Positions 51,596 to 63,595 of a stretch of DNA of 64,000 bases are shown piece after piece. The stretch is from Phytophthora sp. 'mugwort' (taxonomy: Eukaryota; Oomycota; Peronosporomycetes; Peronosporales; Peronosporaceae): assembly GCA_033558025.1 (NCBI GenBank), contig JAUCEF010000008.1, positions 1,054,001-1,118,000 on the forward strand. The letters run 5' to 3'. The notes beneath the pieces are model-generated. The model saw nothing but the letters and a program-made list of their open reading frames with translations. It did not search any database and was not told where the DNA came from. How positions within the stretch are numbered: position 1 is the stretch's first letter; each line of letters starts with the position of its first letter. Position numbers and translations under genes: made by a program.

Positions 51596-53806
51596 TCACT
51601 TGAGGTCCTTGGGCTCTTTGAACATTACCACGACACACGTCACATTATCCGTCGACCGCTGATGGAAGATCGCGTATTCAACGATAGCCTAGGAAATGCA
51701 AATAAAAATTAGTCTTTGATCTCGTTTCAGTGTAAAAATGCGACGAAAGACTCACCTCCACAGCACGCTGAACATCTCCAAGCTGCACGATCTTCTTGCG
51801 CATAAAGTCAACGGCTTCCTGATCCTTTAGCACATCGTACAGTCCGTCACTTGCTAGCAGCACAAACTCGCAGTCATCCGTCAGTTCCGTGATCGTGATC
51901 TCGGGCGTGGGGATTACCAAAGGGCCTTTGAGGATATCATTCGGGTTCACTGGCAGCTCTTGCGAGTCGTATTCACTTCGTGGCTTCGAGTCTACGTCTT
52001 CCTTTGGTGGTTCAGGCAAGTCGAAAGTCTTGAACGGTGCGTCACCAAACGCACGAGACACGGCAAGCTCTCCCATGATCCGTCCATGAATCACAAAGCC
52101 CCCAGTGTCGCGAATACGTTGCGCCTCGTCAGACCGACTGGGCTTGTGGTCGTCCGAGAGACGTTCAGCTTTGCCACCGCGACTTAGAATCGTCCGGGAG
52201 TCCCCGACGTTGGACACAAACATGTATTTGCCAGCGACAAGTACCGTGGTAGCGGTACTGCCAGCCTGTGGCCGTTCCGACTCGTTCAGAAACTCCTCAT
52301 CCGTCCGCTCAAAGGCATCCGTAAGTCGCTTCGTGATCATTGACTGTAGCTCCTCTGGTGACTTATTAATCAGCATCTTGAGCTCCGCTTTCTTCATAAA
52401 GAACGACTCAATAATGTTGTGATGCAGCACGTCGCCCAGAAACGACGACGCCTCCTCACCGCCATGTCCATCGTAGACAGCAAAGTACGATTGAGGGTGC
52501 AGTCCCAAGCGACTCAATGACTCAATGCACAAGTCCTGGATAATGGTGTGCGCGTCCTCCATGTGTTTGCGTGCGCCCATGTCGGCATGAGCGCCGAAGT
52601 CAAAGCGATTGACCGTCAAACATGTCTGTGCCACCAACAAATCGTCGCCAATTTCAAGCCGATACGGCTCCTGATAACTGCCCACCAGCTTCATGAACGT
52701 GCCATTGGTCGAGTTCAAGTCCACAAGGTAAAACTGGTTTGTCAACTCATCAAACCAAATCGCAGCATGTTTGCGTGAGAGTTCGCCGTCTCCCGTGTGA
52801 ATCTTGTTGTCTGCCGATCTGCCAATGCCCGCGCCTTCCCGTCCAATAGTAAACTGCGTTCCTGCCAATTTGCCACTCAATGCCGACACCTCCAACGTCT
52901 GCGAAGGTTCGTGGAAAGCTGTGACCATAAAATCCGATTTGCCAACACGGAACGACACGTGGGGCTCCAGCGGCCACTGCATGCGATCTTCAGCGTCGTC
53001 TTCGTCTCCAACCCCAACGGGACTAAGTCGAACGAACGTGTCGCTTGCATTGTCACCATTGGCGAGGTAAAATCGTCCGCCACTGTGCAACACGCGTGCG
53101 TGATCTTTTCCACCTAGGAGTTTATCAGCGGGAATACTTGCCACATTGTCAGCATTTCTGCCAATGCCTCCTCCATTCGTGTCAAAACGAAAACTTGTGA
53201 TTGCGTCTTCTTCTGAAAATGCCGTCATTTTTAACACCACGTGCGTCCACTTGTGCTCCAGATAGGAAGGAAACCCGTCCTCGTCCACTTGACCGTCCAT
53301 CTTACCACTCACACGAGGGGACGACGTGGACGAAGAGTCCGATTTGGTCGGAGACGGAGGCGGCGCCACAGCATTTTCATCCACTGGTTCGGTCAGCGCC
53401 GTCGCGTAATTTTCCGTTTGGCTTTTGATTTTACTGCTGGGCGCGCTTTTACTTTTGCCTCGGCTCCTGCTGCTGCTGGTTCGGCTGTCGTTGCCGTTGC
53501 TGTGGTCATTCCGGGCCGTGGAATACCCGTCGGAGCTGCTCGTGTTGGAGCGGAGAAGACGATTCACGCCAGAAGTGCGCGCGCGCACGAAGGACGTCGC
53601 TTTGCGCGAGTCCGACTCTGCTGCCAGAGATTGTCACGAAAGATGTTAGTGGCAATTAACAATATTTCTCTTTTCGCGTTGTTTGCCACGTACGAGGCGG
53701 TTCCAAACGCAGAGTGGATGAGCGTCGGCGGTCGACATCGTTATCGTGTTTCCTCACCACTGAGAGACATAACAAGGTTAGAGAAAAGTTTCCGACTTTT
53801 TGCCAT
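51596..53806 (-). CDS. PP2C-type protein phosphatase with two FHA domains
   Basis: The main exon is 51756-53620. The last exon is 51596-51688, after a 67-bp intron (donor GAG|GTGAGT, acceptor CTAG|GCT); it completes the PP2C fold with STDNVTCVVV and ends at TGA 51596. The long frame has no ATG, only a GTG at 53588. A small 5' exon at 53758-53806 (ATG 53806, donor G|GTGAGG) joined to the acceptor GGCAG|CAG restores the frame; this start is probable, not certain. From the GTG, the layout is: Ser-rich head 1-105, FHA-like 115-215 (GIGRNADN), FHA 232-325 (GIGRSADN, SRKHAAI, NSTNGTF), PP2C 331 onward with VYDGHGG, VSNVGDSRTIL, DHKPSR and ASDGLYDVL. The metal-binding Asp are present. A Ser/Thr phosphatase probably targeted to phosphothreonine proteins. 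Confidence 0.88.
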
Positions 53807-53859
53807 TTTGCCACTGTTTGCCACTTGCCTTTCATCTTGAGCGTCTGCACGTCCTGCCC

Positions 53860-55182
53860 GTCAGCCATGGTGCTTATAATGCCTTGTTCTCTGTGTAAGA
53901 GATATTTCGTGGCCCGTGAGTTGTCTGCGTGTCCAGAGTCTTTCTCTTCGTGCTAAAACGCTTCTCGGTGTTGAGAACTAGTGTCAGTGAGGCCGCTCTC
54001 GACCTATGCGCCACTCCAGACGTGCCAGTGGCAATAGGGAGATGCGGCAGGGGGCGAAGTCTCTGCCGCCGGCTTGGAAAAAAAGGCTGGTATCAATGGT
54101 GTGCACCACTTAACTGTACAGTATGTGATTTGGCAGTGAAATGTAACTTGATTTCAGTATATGCGGTTAATTGCGGCAGAAACACGGACCGGCTTAGCAA
54201 GGCCACCAGGTGGGCGGGTACCGGTATGGCCATTTGCGGACAAAATAGCGAGCAGGTGTCTTGGCAAGAGTTCTGACGTATTACTTGTAGTACTTGCCAG
54301 AGTCAGGATGTTGGGTCTACCTATCTTCAGGCCAACCCGAAGTTTTGTCACGCACTAGCACCACCATTGTCGCGAACTGTTCAGTCGAAGACGTGAAACA
54401 GCGAAAGCTGACTGGTATCATTGACAGATGCAATTTTGTCTGGATTAATTGGAAGGCGAGCTGTTTGTTGATTGAGCAATTTAGCGTTGGATTCTCATGA
54501 GCCAGAATTCTATCTTGCTGTTTACATTCTGCAATGTGTGTAAGGCGCGACTCAACTATATTTAAAATAGTACTTAAGTTTCAAAATTGCCCTAATAAAG
54601 ATGCTGTACCTACTTGTATGTACAGTACGTTGAAGACCAACACTTCCACTGATGAAATGACCGAGCGGGCTCCTTTGAGGTATCCGTTCTTCTACAAGCA
54701 CCATGAAGTTGTTACAAGTGGCTGACGCATATTGTGCGTTCTAGTCGAAGTTTCCGCGGTCGAATGGTTGAATCGCGTGCCCAAATCGACGTGCAAATCG
54801 ACCAGAGGCCAAACGCACTTGAGTTAACAATGGTCACCATAAATGATGAAATTGGAATCAGTCGAAACGTTACCGTACCATACGAAATGGGTTTGGCCGA
54901 TTCCCAAACAACTTGAGATTTCTATTTGCCGATTCAACCTACTGTTGGTGAACCGACCAGCATCGGGAAGTTTGGCTGCAATTCGCAATAAAGAGATACA
55001 TTTCATGGAGGCACGAAACGAAATGATCTTTTACACATATAAACACAAACTGGGTACGGCACACATATTCTGTGCGGGCCATTCATTGCAAGCTGCGAGC
55101 TCCCCAGTTCAGCTTTCGACCAAGACACGAAAGCCACGCAAGTTCAAGACGGTTTTCTTTCCCTACAAGATTCTACACGACG
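53860..55182. other. No supported gene
   Basis: Short frames (53714-53956, 54161-54358, 54843-55394) show no domain. It includes the promoter side of the phosphatase gene. TGTACAGTA-like motifs occur near 54113 and 54618. Confidence 0.4.
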
Positions 55183-56930
55183 CCATGACCACCCAAGCGC
55201 CTGACACGACCACCGGAGCCGCTCGACTGAGGCTGGGGCTCCCGCGGCTACCACTGCTCCGGCTGAGGTACCCGCGCCTGCCGCGACTCCGACTGTGGAA
55301 GTCGTCGATGTCACGACTGACAGGGCTGCGTGGACGACATCTCCGGCTCGCTCGACCAACGAGCCCCTTCCCATCCGTGCGTCCAAGCGACTGACGAAGC
55401 GCAAGCCGTCCCCGGCAGAGGAAGGGAAGGCCAAGAAGGGGAAGAAGAAGCTGGTTCGCAGAGCCGGGCCTCACCCTTTTCCTACTGACAATCCATCCAG
55501 CACCGACGAGCGCACGACGACCCCGATGGAGATGGCTCCTTGAAGCACGGCGACGCGTACGGGAACGACGATTCGACAGCCGACGGAGTTCGACCTCACC
55601 GACTTCATGTCGTTGTGTTAACCTGGCCTCGCAAGCAGAGCGCACTCTCCAGCCGAAGCTTCTGTCATGACGACATCCGCAAGCGTAGTGCGCCTTCCAG
55701 CCGGAGCTCCCGCTGTCGTGACGGCGTCCGTGGCCGTACCGTCACCAAGTGTCCAAGACGAGCTGCTGCTACTACGACAGGAGCTACAGAGTCTGAGAGG
55801 CCAAGTCCAAGGTGTGCGTCACTCGCTGGCCATGCTAACGAACCCGAAAACCAAGGCGAGCTCGCAAGCGACCGCGTCCAGCAACTCACCAGCGCCAGTT
55901 TCCCGGAGCAACCCAAGAAGATCAAGGGCGACTACCATCCTCCTCAAGCCCACATGCTGGCGCCGAACTGCATGTTGAAGGGGCTCATTCCGTCGGAGTG
56001 TAAGCCATTGTCTCCTATGTACTTTGTGCTAGGCTTGCGTGAAGCGGAGTGTGTGGGGTTCAAGACTTCCCGAGCGGTGCTGATAGCACTATTTTCCGGT
56101 CGACTGGGCTCAAGAGGCCTGGCGATCCTTCACTTCCGCGAGGAGAACGGGCTGGACACGCTGGAGGCAGGGTTGTCGAACGGGAACTTCGCATGCGACT
56201 TCAGCCCGTCGGCAACCCTCTCGCGGACAGCCACAGCTGTCGGTCGTACGACGACATACTGGACGGTCTACACGGCCTGACGAAGATGGGTCAAGAGATG
56301 TGGCATGACCACATGTGTTTGGTGACGGAGCGGCTCCGGATCTTCGTGTCCAACAACAAGTCTGCGGATCCTGGTTGCCTGCCGGCGTGCGTGAAGCTGG
56401 TCCTGCTGTACGCAAATAAGTGGCTGGGGGGAGGCACCGCACTTGACCACATGCAGTACGACAGCCCTGCGTGGTGGAGCGGCTTCAGGAAAGCGGTGGA
56501 GGCGATTGATAAGTCGCCGGAGTGGACCATGGCGCTGGTGAACACACTGTCGCAGCCCCCCCCCCCCCCCCCGGTCCAAACTCCAGGCCGGTATATCGAG
56601 GCGCGCGATCAGCAACGGTCACGCCACATCGTCAACCAAATGCTCAGAGAGGAGAGCGTGCCGAATGAGATCCGAGCCCTCATCCCGATGAACCGTCGTG
56701 GTGAAGAGTCATGCCTCCGTTTCCTTGGTGGAGTGATGTGTTCCGGTGGCACTCGCGAACGCTGAGGACACGCCAAACGTATCCACGGCTGACTGACCGG
56801 CGACATTCCTCGTCGTGTGAAGGACTGGGTCCAGGAAACGTACTCGCGCCGCAGAGGCTTGAACTCGGAACACAACCAGAGTCGGCGTGGTGCCAGGAAC
56901 GGAAGAGGCCGAGGTGAGGACGACTCTCCG
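55183..56930 (+). pseudogene. Orphan gag-like retroelement protein, frameshifted
   Basis: It starts at an ATG near 55183 (MTTQAPDTTTG) and changes frame near 55230. An Ala/Pro/Thr-rich head is followed by a strongly basic KKGKKKLVRRAG segment, a Ser/Glu linker, and a helical domain split over frames at about 55890-56250. Frame 56049-56765 then reads as a coherent domain (WHDHMCLVTERLRIFV, LVLLYANKWLGGG, WWSGFRKAVEAIDKSPEWTMALVNTL), a Pro run encoded by C17 (56556-56572), and a Cys-containing end (CLRFLGGVMCSGGTRERC). An Arg-rich tail lies in another frame (about 56820-56915). The order basic region - helical capsid-like domain - Cys cluster - Arg tail suggests gag, but no pol follows. I am unsure which superfamily it belongs to. 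Confidence 0.45.
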
Positions 56931-58218
56931 TCACTTCAGTATGAAGACTGTGATAAGCAAGATAATAATAGTTCTATTTTCCCCCAATCATCAAGTGAGT
57001 CAAGTTGATTTCGAGCCGAGGAGGCCCAGGCCAGTACGCCGGTAGGCGATGGGGGCGGGAAGGGGGCTGAAATGACCGCGTCGCGACGACAAGCGCGGAT
57101 TTCTGGTGAATTATCATTCGGAAATTCGAGTTTGCACCAAATTCCATACCCAATATCGCGCCCCCCTGCGCGGCCGGAATTCGCCGATCGGGCCCGTGCT
57201 GTAGCCACCAACGACCTCCGCGTCTACTGAGCATCACCCGTCGACATAGACATCCGCACCTATGATGGTCATACAGCCTAGGGCGACTCGAACGGCCATA
57301 CAGCACCTGCACCTGAGGGGGCATGCAGCCTAGGTCACCTTCAGATCCTGTGGTGGCCATACAGTCTACGATTGCCCAAGCGGATGCACTGCCACATGGT
57401 GCACGAACATGAAGACAACTCGTCGAAGTTAAACACGCAACGCGTGTCGTAATAACTAGTACGAGGGCTACTCAGGTAACGACAACGCAGTCCGCCATCT
57501 TTTGGCCATCGAAGCACTTCGTCGGCTATCGCTGGCCAACGCTTTAGCAAAAGGCGGTCAGCAACTTCCAACGTCGGTATTTCCTGCATCCAAGCAGACA
57601 TCAAGCGGCACTGAGTTTCTACTCAACTCGCCTCTGCAACGTACGCTGTCGGAATTCGTCCGCGGGGCGCAGATGCCTCTGCCAGCGTTCGTGCCCCTTG
57701 GGGTCCCGGGAGATAAAATAATAACCAAGTAACTCTTTCCAAGCCCAAGACAAGTGTACACTGTCCGGTAAGTCCCTGCACGGGCTGGATTACGGTTACC
57801 GTCGACATCCGAGAGGCATAGCTTATAGGGAGTTGACTGGTAGCGCCAAGAGAACTAGGTCGGCCCGAGGAAGGGCGTGTCTCGCCAAGCGCGAAGGGAC
57901 AAGTCCTGCCGAACTCGGCGGGCCGGTACGCCGTACAGCCCGGGTACCGTAACACTTCTAGCCGATAAACCTTTGCTCTCGGCGACCGTCAAGCACCGTC
58001 GTCCGCTCTTTAGCGGAGGACACGGGATATCAGAGACAGAGGCAATCAGTTCTGTGAATTGACTGTCTTGGGGCACTTGGTGTCGGCGTAAGCGAGACAC
58101 CACTGTCCCGGAAGTGCCGAACCGCTAGGGGCAACCCAGCACAGGCCAACACGGGCCGACTAGCTCGCCTATTGTTGTGTTTCTTGTCTAGTATCCACAT
58201 ATGACGATTTTTTGTGTG
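56931..58218. other. Upstream flank and presumed 5' LTR of element 2
   Basis: No gene is supported; the frame 57502-57732 has no motif. The 5' LTR of element 2 must end at about 58231, but its left edge cannot be fixed because the 3' LTR lies beyond the window. A TGTACACTGTCC near 57755 is a possible start. Confidence 0.35.
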
Positions 58219-58233
58219 CTGCAATACCACAAC

Positions 58234-58257
58234 TGGTGCCGCGACCCGGGAACAGGG
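58234..58257 (+). other. Primer binding site of element 2
   Basis: TGGTGCCGCGACCCGGGAAC followed by AGGG, two bases after the LTR terminal CA. It begins with TGG and is complementary to a tRNA 3' end with acceptor strand CGCGGCACCA. It differs from the element 1 primer site, so the two elements use different tRNAs. Confidence 0.75.
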
Positions 58258-58309
58258 TGTGCTTGTTTTCGCAGGTGCCAAGTTAACCAAGTTTCAAGTA
58301 CTGAGCAGG

Positions 58310-60655
58310 ATGGTCAAGGGTTCGCCGACGTCAAGCGGAGCCAGCCCAGCGACCGCTGCAGGTTCACCCCTCGCAGAGTCAAACTCAGCTGGCGAGCTGA
58401 TCGTTGTCCTGATGACGGAAACGTGAGCAGTGTCCGGTTTGGAGACGACGAGACTGAAGACCAAGAGGAGGAAGGAGGAAGCGATGAAGAGTATGAAATG
58501 AAGGAGAAAGCCGATTATGTGAAGACACGGCGGAGTTGTGTGCGGAACTCGACGAGATGTCGTTCCAAGTGAGCCGGATGTGAAATCCGCGCCAGTTGAG
58601 CGCAATCTCGCCGCTGAACTTGACGTTGACGTGGACGACGACGATCACGGTGTGGCGCAAGGGGAACGTTTACCCCTAATGCCAAGAGCGACACGTAACA
58701 CCGACACGGCAAGTGCGGACAAGGTGTTGGCGCGACTCGGCGAAGAGATGAGGTCCCAGCCTAAGTAAATGATGATGCTCGCACCGGTGGCCATGGCTCA
58801 AGCAAATTGGCCGATTTTAGGCCCGGAGCTCACTCAACCGATGAGCAGTACCAGTATCAACGAACTCGTGGAAGATACGGTGCTGCAGATGAGGGCAATG
58901 GGCTACCGTTGCAATGGTCGTCTAAACAGTTTGATCTTATCCAGCTGGGATCTACGCCTAGCCGGCATGGAGTTGACCCTGGAAATGCCGACTACGCGCT
59001 GCATTCGGCGTGGAGAAAGCACCAGGACCTCAACCGATGATCGCCAAACGCATAGCCGAGCTTGTCGAAGACCCTAGCAAGGTCCCGCTTCCGAAGACAC
59101 CGGAAACTAAGCGACCGGGTAAATTCCGATCCACCGAAGAGACTCCGTATTTCGAAGCAGGGAAGGGGCAAGTGGGTCACTATGATTGATTACATTCATT
59201 GTGCAGAAGATGAAGCCGAGCTCGAAGACGAGAAAAAATATCATTTGCCGAGTTATGACGGCTACGCCGGTGACTGTGAAGCATTAGTGAAAGAGCAAAT
59301 TCGTCGACTCAGCTACGATGAAGTCGACCGGATCGACACGCAATACCTGGAATTGAGAACCCATTTCTCCCTGGACAAGATGACTGAATTTGATGGGAGA
59401 CGATTTCGGCCGGACGCATCGTTGCAGTGGTTGAAGAGATTCATCTATGAGATGAAAGGAACTCGGATGCCACAGAACTCGTGGTGCGAACCGTTCTCGC
59501 TGTGCTTGGGTCGAGCGGCTAAAAGCTGGTACCGCCAGCTAGGCCGGCGGACTCAGAAGAAGTGGAGCCTACTCAGCGAGCAGTTCTTGGATTATTACTA
59601 TTGTTGTCAATTCGATCAGTCGGCGCGTACTCGATATTATTCAGCGAGACGTAAAGAGAAGGAACCCATTGGTGACGTTCTTGTCCGTTTGAATGGATAC
59701 GCACGCATTGCCAAGATTCAGTATGGGAAGGACGGAGCAGATGCTGCTGAGCATGTAGAGCAGTGGTTGCTCCATTGCGGGGAGATGAGGTCATGGATCT
59801 GTTATACCCGCTCCAGCTCACCGACATTCGCCGTGTTGAACAAATCATCAATCGACGTATCTTAGGGGGAAAACGTAAGAAACAACGCGACCTACCGGTG
59901 TCAGGTAAAGCCAGAGAGACTCGGCGCGGAGAGAACACTCGGCGTGGAGACGGAAGTCGGCGGAGCGAGCATCGGCGTGACGACAGACGCGAATCCCGCA
60001 GAGATGCCCACCGAGGTCGTCGAGATGAAGGCCGTGATCGCCGAGTCGCACTTGCCGATGCAACAGTTGATGAACTCTACCGCGGTGTCGACCAGCGACA
60101 GCCGAGTCGACGAGCCCAATCGGCGGACTTGACAGATGAAGATAGCGACTACAGTGACTATAGCAAGTCTGATTGAGACCCGGGTCAAGATTATCTCGAC
60201 GCGGGGAAGTCAGCGGCCGCTCCAAGAACTCTGCTGGACGAGCTGACTCAAACAGTAAACGTTCGGCCACAGCCAGTCAACCGTTCAACACTTCTGATCG
60301 TCGAGACCGCCGAGATGACTCGCGTGAACGCCAGCGTTTTGAGCGCAGAGATCGCCGTGATGACTCGCGTGAAACGCCCACATTACGATCGTCGAGATTG
60401 CCGAGTTGATTCACGCGAGCGACCTCGCTACGGACCATGCGCCGCGTGTGGAGGCGATGGACACTCAGCACATTCTGTCGTCGACGCTGCAAGTTCTGCA
60501 AACAGGTACATGAAGTCGGGCGCTGTGAGTTGTTCCAGCGTCTGGAAGCACTCACCAAATTTGTCCGAACGTCAGTCGACAAGTCAGCTGTGTCAGCTGA
60601 GCTCCACGTCATTTACGAGCCGAAGGGTTTAAACTCGGCGGCCCGCCAGCACTGA
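58310..60655 (+). pseudogene. Gag polyprotein of element 2, frameshifted
   Basis: It begins at ATG 58310 (a Ser/Ala-rich head), then an acidic region (58440-58540) and further head segments in other frames to about 59040. The capsid-like domain is in frame 59062-59865: YLELRTHFSLDKMTEFDGRR, ASLQWLKRFIYEMKGTRMPQ, WYRQLGRRTQKKWSLLSEQF. After a shift near 59770 comes an Arg/Asp-rich tail (59763-60176) with repeated RRDDSRE-type units around 60300-60380. The Cys/His cluster (CAACGGDGH, then CKFCKQVHEVGRC) lies at 60437-60540 across a shift. The gag ends near the TGA at 60653-60655. At least four frame breaks. Confidence 0.75.
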
Positions 60656-60663
60656 CTGGGTTG

Positions 60664-61922
60664 GAGAATAACGGGCTGCCACAGTCAGCTGAGCCAGTGG
60701 TGGAAGCGAACTACGTGTTTGCTTTTGTAGGCGAAGCACAACGGCCCGAGAAATGGGGTGAAGACAACGATGAACTTGAATGTGAAATTGACGGGAATGT
60801 TGAACTCAGCGATCCAAAGGAAGATTGCCGAGTTGTTATGAGTGTGAGAGTAGAGACCCGGCGACGAAGAAAAGCCGATGGAAGTGTGGTAACGGTGAAA
60901 CTGCGTCCCGGAGAGCGCATGGGCTGGTGGTCGGCACAAAAATTTGATCGCCGAGTTCATATGCGAGCTCTAGTGATGGGAGGGGGGGGGGGGGGAGCGT
61001 AAATGACGGGCGGACAAAGATTCTACTCGATACTGGGCAAACGTCTCGGCTATTAGTGAATCTTTCGCGCGGCGACTGCGATTGAAGCGGTATGCAAGCA
61101 CTGAATTACATATCAATGTGCAAGGGATCGGCAAAGGCAAGGTGCCTGTGACGACGAGGGCAGTGGTTAAAGTTACACTTGGCTGGAATATCGTATACGA
61201 GTTTGAAGTCTGGTTTATGTCACATCATGCAGGTGTCGACCTGATACTGGGTACCGATATATATGATACCTGCAGGAATAAGACTGGATCTTTACAACTC
61301 AACAGCGAAATTGCCAGACGAAATAGTAGTACCACTCCTCAAGTCACACAACGCTGAGTCAGGAAAAACGGAGTATGGCAACCAAACAACTGGTCCTATT
61401 GAATCGTTGAATGTGCCGAGTCGGCTGACAGTTGAGTTCAGCCTACGGCGCCGTCAGCCGAGTCGTGATACTTATGAGATGTGGATTCGGCGCACTAATG
61501 ATTGGATTCCGACGGTTGCGCATAATCCGAAGGGCAAGGCCATACGGGTAGTGATTATGAAGGTCAGCAGTAAATTGGTATGGTGTCCCGCTCACTTCCC
61601 GGTGGTACTTTGGGCACCATATGGTAATCTTCCACCAGACAATGGCTATGTGAGGCTTAAATCAGCGAAATACCGTGATTGGCAAGTTCTAGCTTTCGAG
61701 TCGGCTATCGATAAAGATCTGTTGAGAAAAGAACAACGAATGTACGACGAGTGGGTTGCGCAACAGCCACCAGCGGTGGAAAAACGGCAGTATGAGACCC
61801 CGACTGGGGTGATACCGCGGGAACAACACAGTTTCAGCAGCCGAGAAGCAGAACCCACTTGTGCACAGTATTGGGAGCGGTTGGAACGGTCCAGGAATGC
61901 TACTATATTCCGTGAGGATTAA
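60664..61922 (+). pseudogene. Protease and post-protease region of element 2
   Basis: Frame 60661-61002 leads into a G14 run (60982-60995) where the frame changes. ILLDTGQTSRLL follows at about 61018-61055, with the catalytic Asp-Thr-Gly intact. The retropepsin body is in 61082-61357 (WFMSHHAGVDLILGTDI). Frame 61263-61922 begins with IPAGIRLDL and continues into the linker shared with element 1 (WIPTVAHNPKG, then VRLKSAKYRDWQVLAFES). Unlike element 1 the active site is retained, but the G-run shift and at least one further shift break continuity with gag and with RT. Confidence 0.7.
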
Positions 61923-62303
61923 ACTCGGCCTGCTACTGAGTCTTCCGACTCTGAATGCTCATCCGCTGAGTTCGCTGACCCCGTGGATAGTCCAAGGATG
62001 GAATCAGCTGAAGTCAAACAGTCTTCCGTTGAGTTAGTAAACTCGGCGGACACATCCCGCACCTCGACAGGGGTGATAGACTCCGTTAACCCAGTGCTTT
62101 GGGTAGCCGAGATCGGTTCCAGTGAGTCACTCAGCACGAGGGATGATCCGCCTAGCACGATAATGAGAGGACCCGCCATCGCTGGAGAGTCGGAGGGAAA
62201 ACTAGAACAAACCCAGCGGAGATGTCCAGCCGAAGGCTGTGGAGTGAGGAATCGATGTGAGTGACGAATCACTCGCAGACGACTCTGGAGAAGACTTGCG
62301 ACC

Positions 62304-63595
62304 TTGCGACTTCGTCTCATGGCAGCGATGGCAATGGTCGAGGACCTGGCTGTAACGGCGGTGCATGATGAAAGCACGCATGTAGCTGAATTCGAACACT
62401 CAGCTAATGAGATTGATCTGGAGGATTACGCTCGCGAGTTGGCTTTTCTGCCTGATTTATGCCTAGGTTTCGATTACACTGGACATAATGTGATGTGCAG
62501 TAATCATATACCGGAGCAACAACAACAGCTGGTAAAGATGCTTGAACGTCATGAAGGTATCATGATCCCGAGTGGTAAATGCACTGCCACCACCAGCCTA
62601 TGGTGCCATTTGCGATATCGACGTTCGTGGACACCAGCCGATCAAACAACGAGCCCGGCGGACACCTCTCAAGCATTTGAAGAAGTTGTACGAACTCCTA
62701 AGGGTCTATTGGAAGCTGTGTTGATTGCCTTCTCGGACAGTCCTTGGGCATCCCCGATTGTTACTGTACTTACGAAGAATGGGGTGGATATCCGTCAGTG
62801 TATCGATTACAAGATGGTCAACACAGTCATGATGCTCATGGAATATGCCATGCCGTTAGTCGATGATCTACTGACGAAGCTGGAAAGCTATCTTTGGTTT
62901 GCTCCCTGGATGTGGCTAGCGGGTTTGGGCTGTTATGATGACTCAACGGGCTAGGTAAATTTCAGCTTTTGTCTGCGCGCTGGGACATTTTGAGTGGCTT
63001 CGAATGCCTTTTGGTTTGAAGAACGCCCCTATGATTTACCAGCGGCTAATCGACAATGCCTTGTGGGACTATGTACAACCCCGTGGTGGATGGACTGCGT
63101 ATGCCGAACGTGTCCGCCAAGCTGAGGAAGCAGCCGCAACTCAGCGCAGTCAACACAGCGCAGGAGGAGCTCAGCTAACTCCCGAGCCGAGTTACCCGAC
63201 CAAGTTCGAAGCGGATCACCGTGCCTTAGCTGAGTCCGATCCGCTCCAAGAATTAGTCGATGGACCAGATGGTAACATGTTCAAGAAGGGAAAATTGGAT
63301 GAATCCAAACACGTCCCGGTGTTCAAACGCCGGTCATTTGTGGATGATATCTGCTTTGGTGGAAAAGGCGTTTGATGACTGTTTAGCCATGCTAGATCGA
63401 TTATCGACTCGATTCGCCGAGTGCAGAATCAGCATCAGCTTCACCAAAAGCATCTTTGTGCAACAGACCATTAATTTCTTCTCTCGTGGTATCTCGCCGA
63501 GTGGTATATTTGCCAACCCGAAGAAGTTGGCTGAGATAGCTGAGTTACCTTTCCCGAAATCGAAGAAGGGAATGCAAGCTTTCTGGGCGTATTAA
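62304..63595 (+). pseudogene. Reverse transcriptase of element 2, frameshifted
   Basis: Frame 62304-62954 has SPWASPIVTVLTKNG, CIDYKMVNTV and a palm region where the first catalytic block is frame-disrupted (about 62900-62960). Frame 63004-63375 has RMPFGLKNAPMIYQRLIDN, an insert of about 100 residues rich in Ala, Glu and Gln, then RRSFVDDICFGG (the paired-Asp box, here FVDD). The thumb continues in frame 63260-63595 (CRISISFTKSIFVQQ, LAEIAELPFPKSKKGMQ). At least three frame breaks. Confidence 0.8.

Noticed and set aside
57502..57732. 76-codon plus-strand frame as a small gene
   Set aside because: No motif, no upstream coding continuation, and it lies where the element 2 LTR flank should be.
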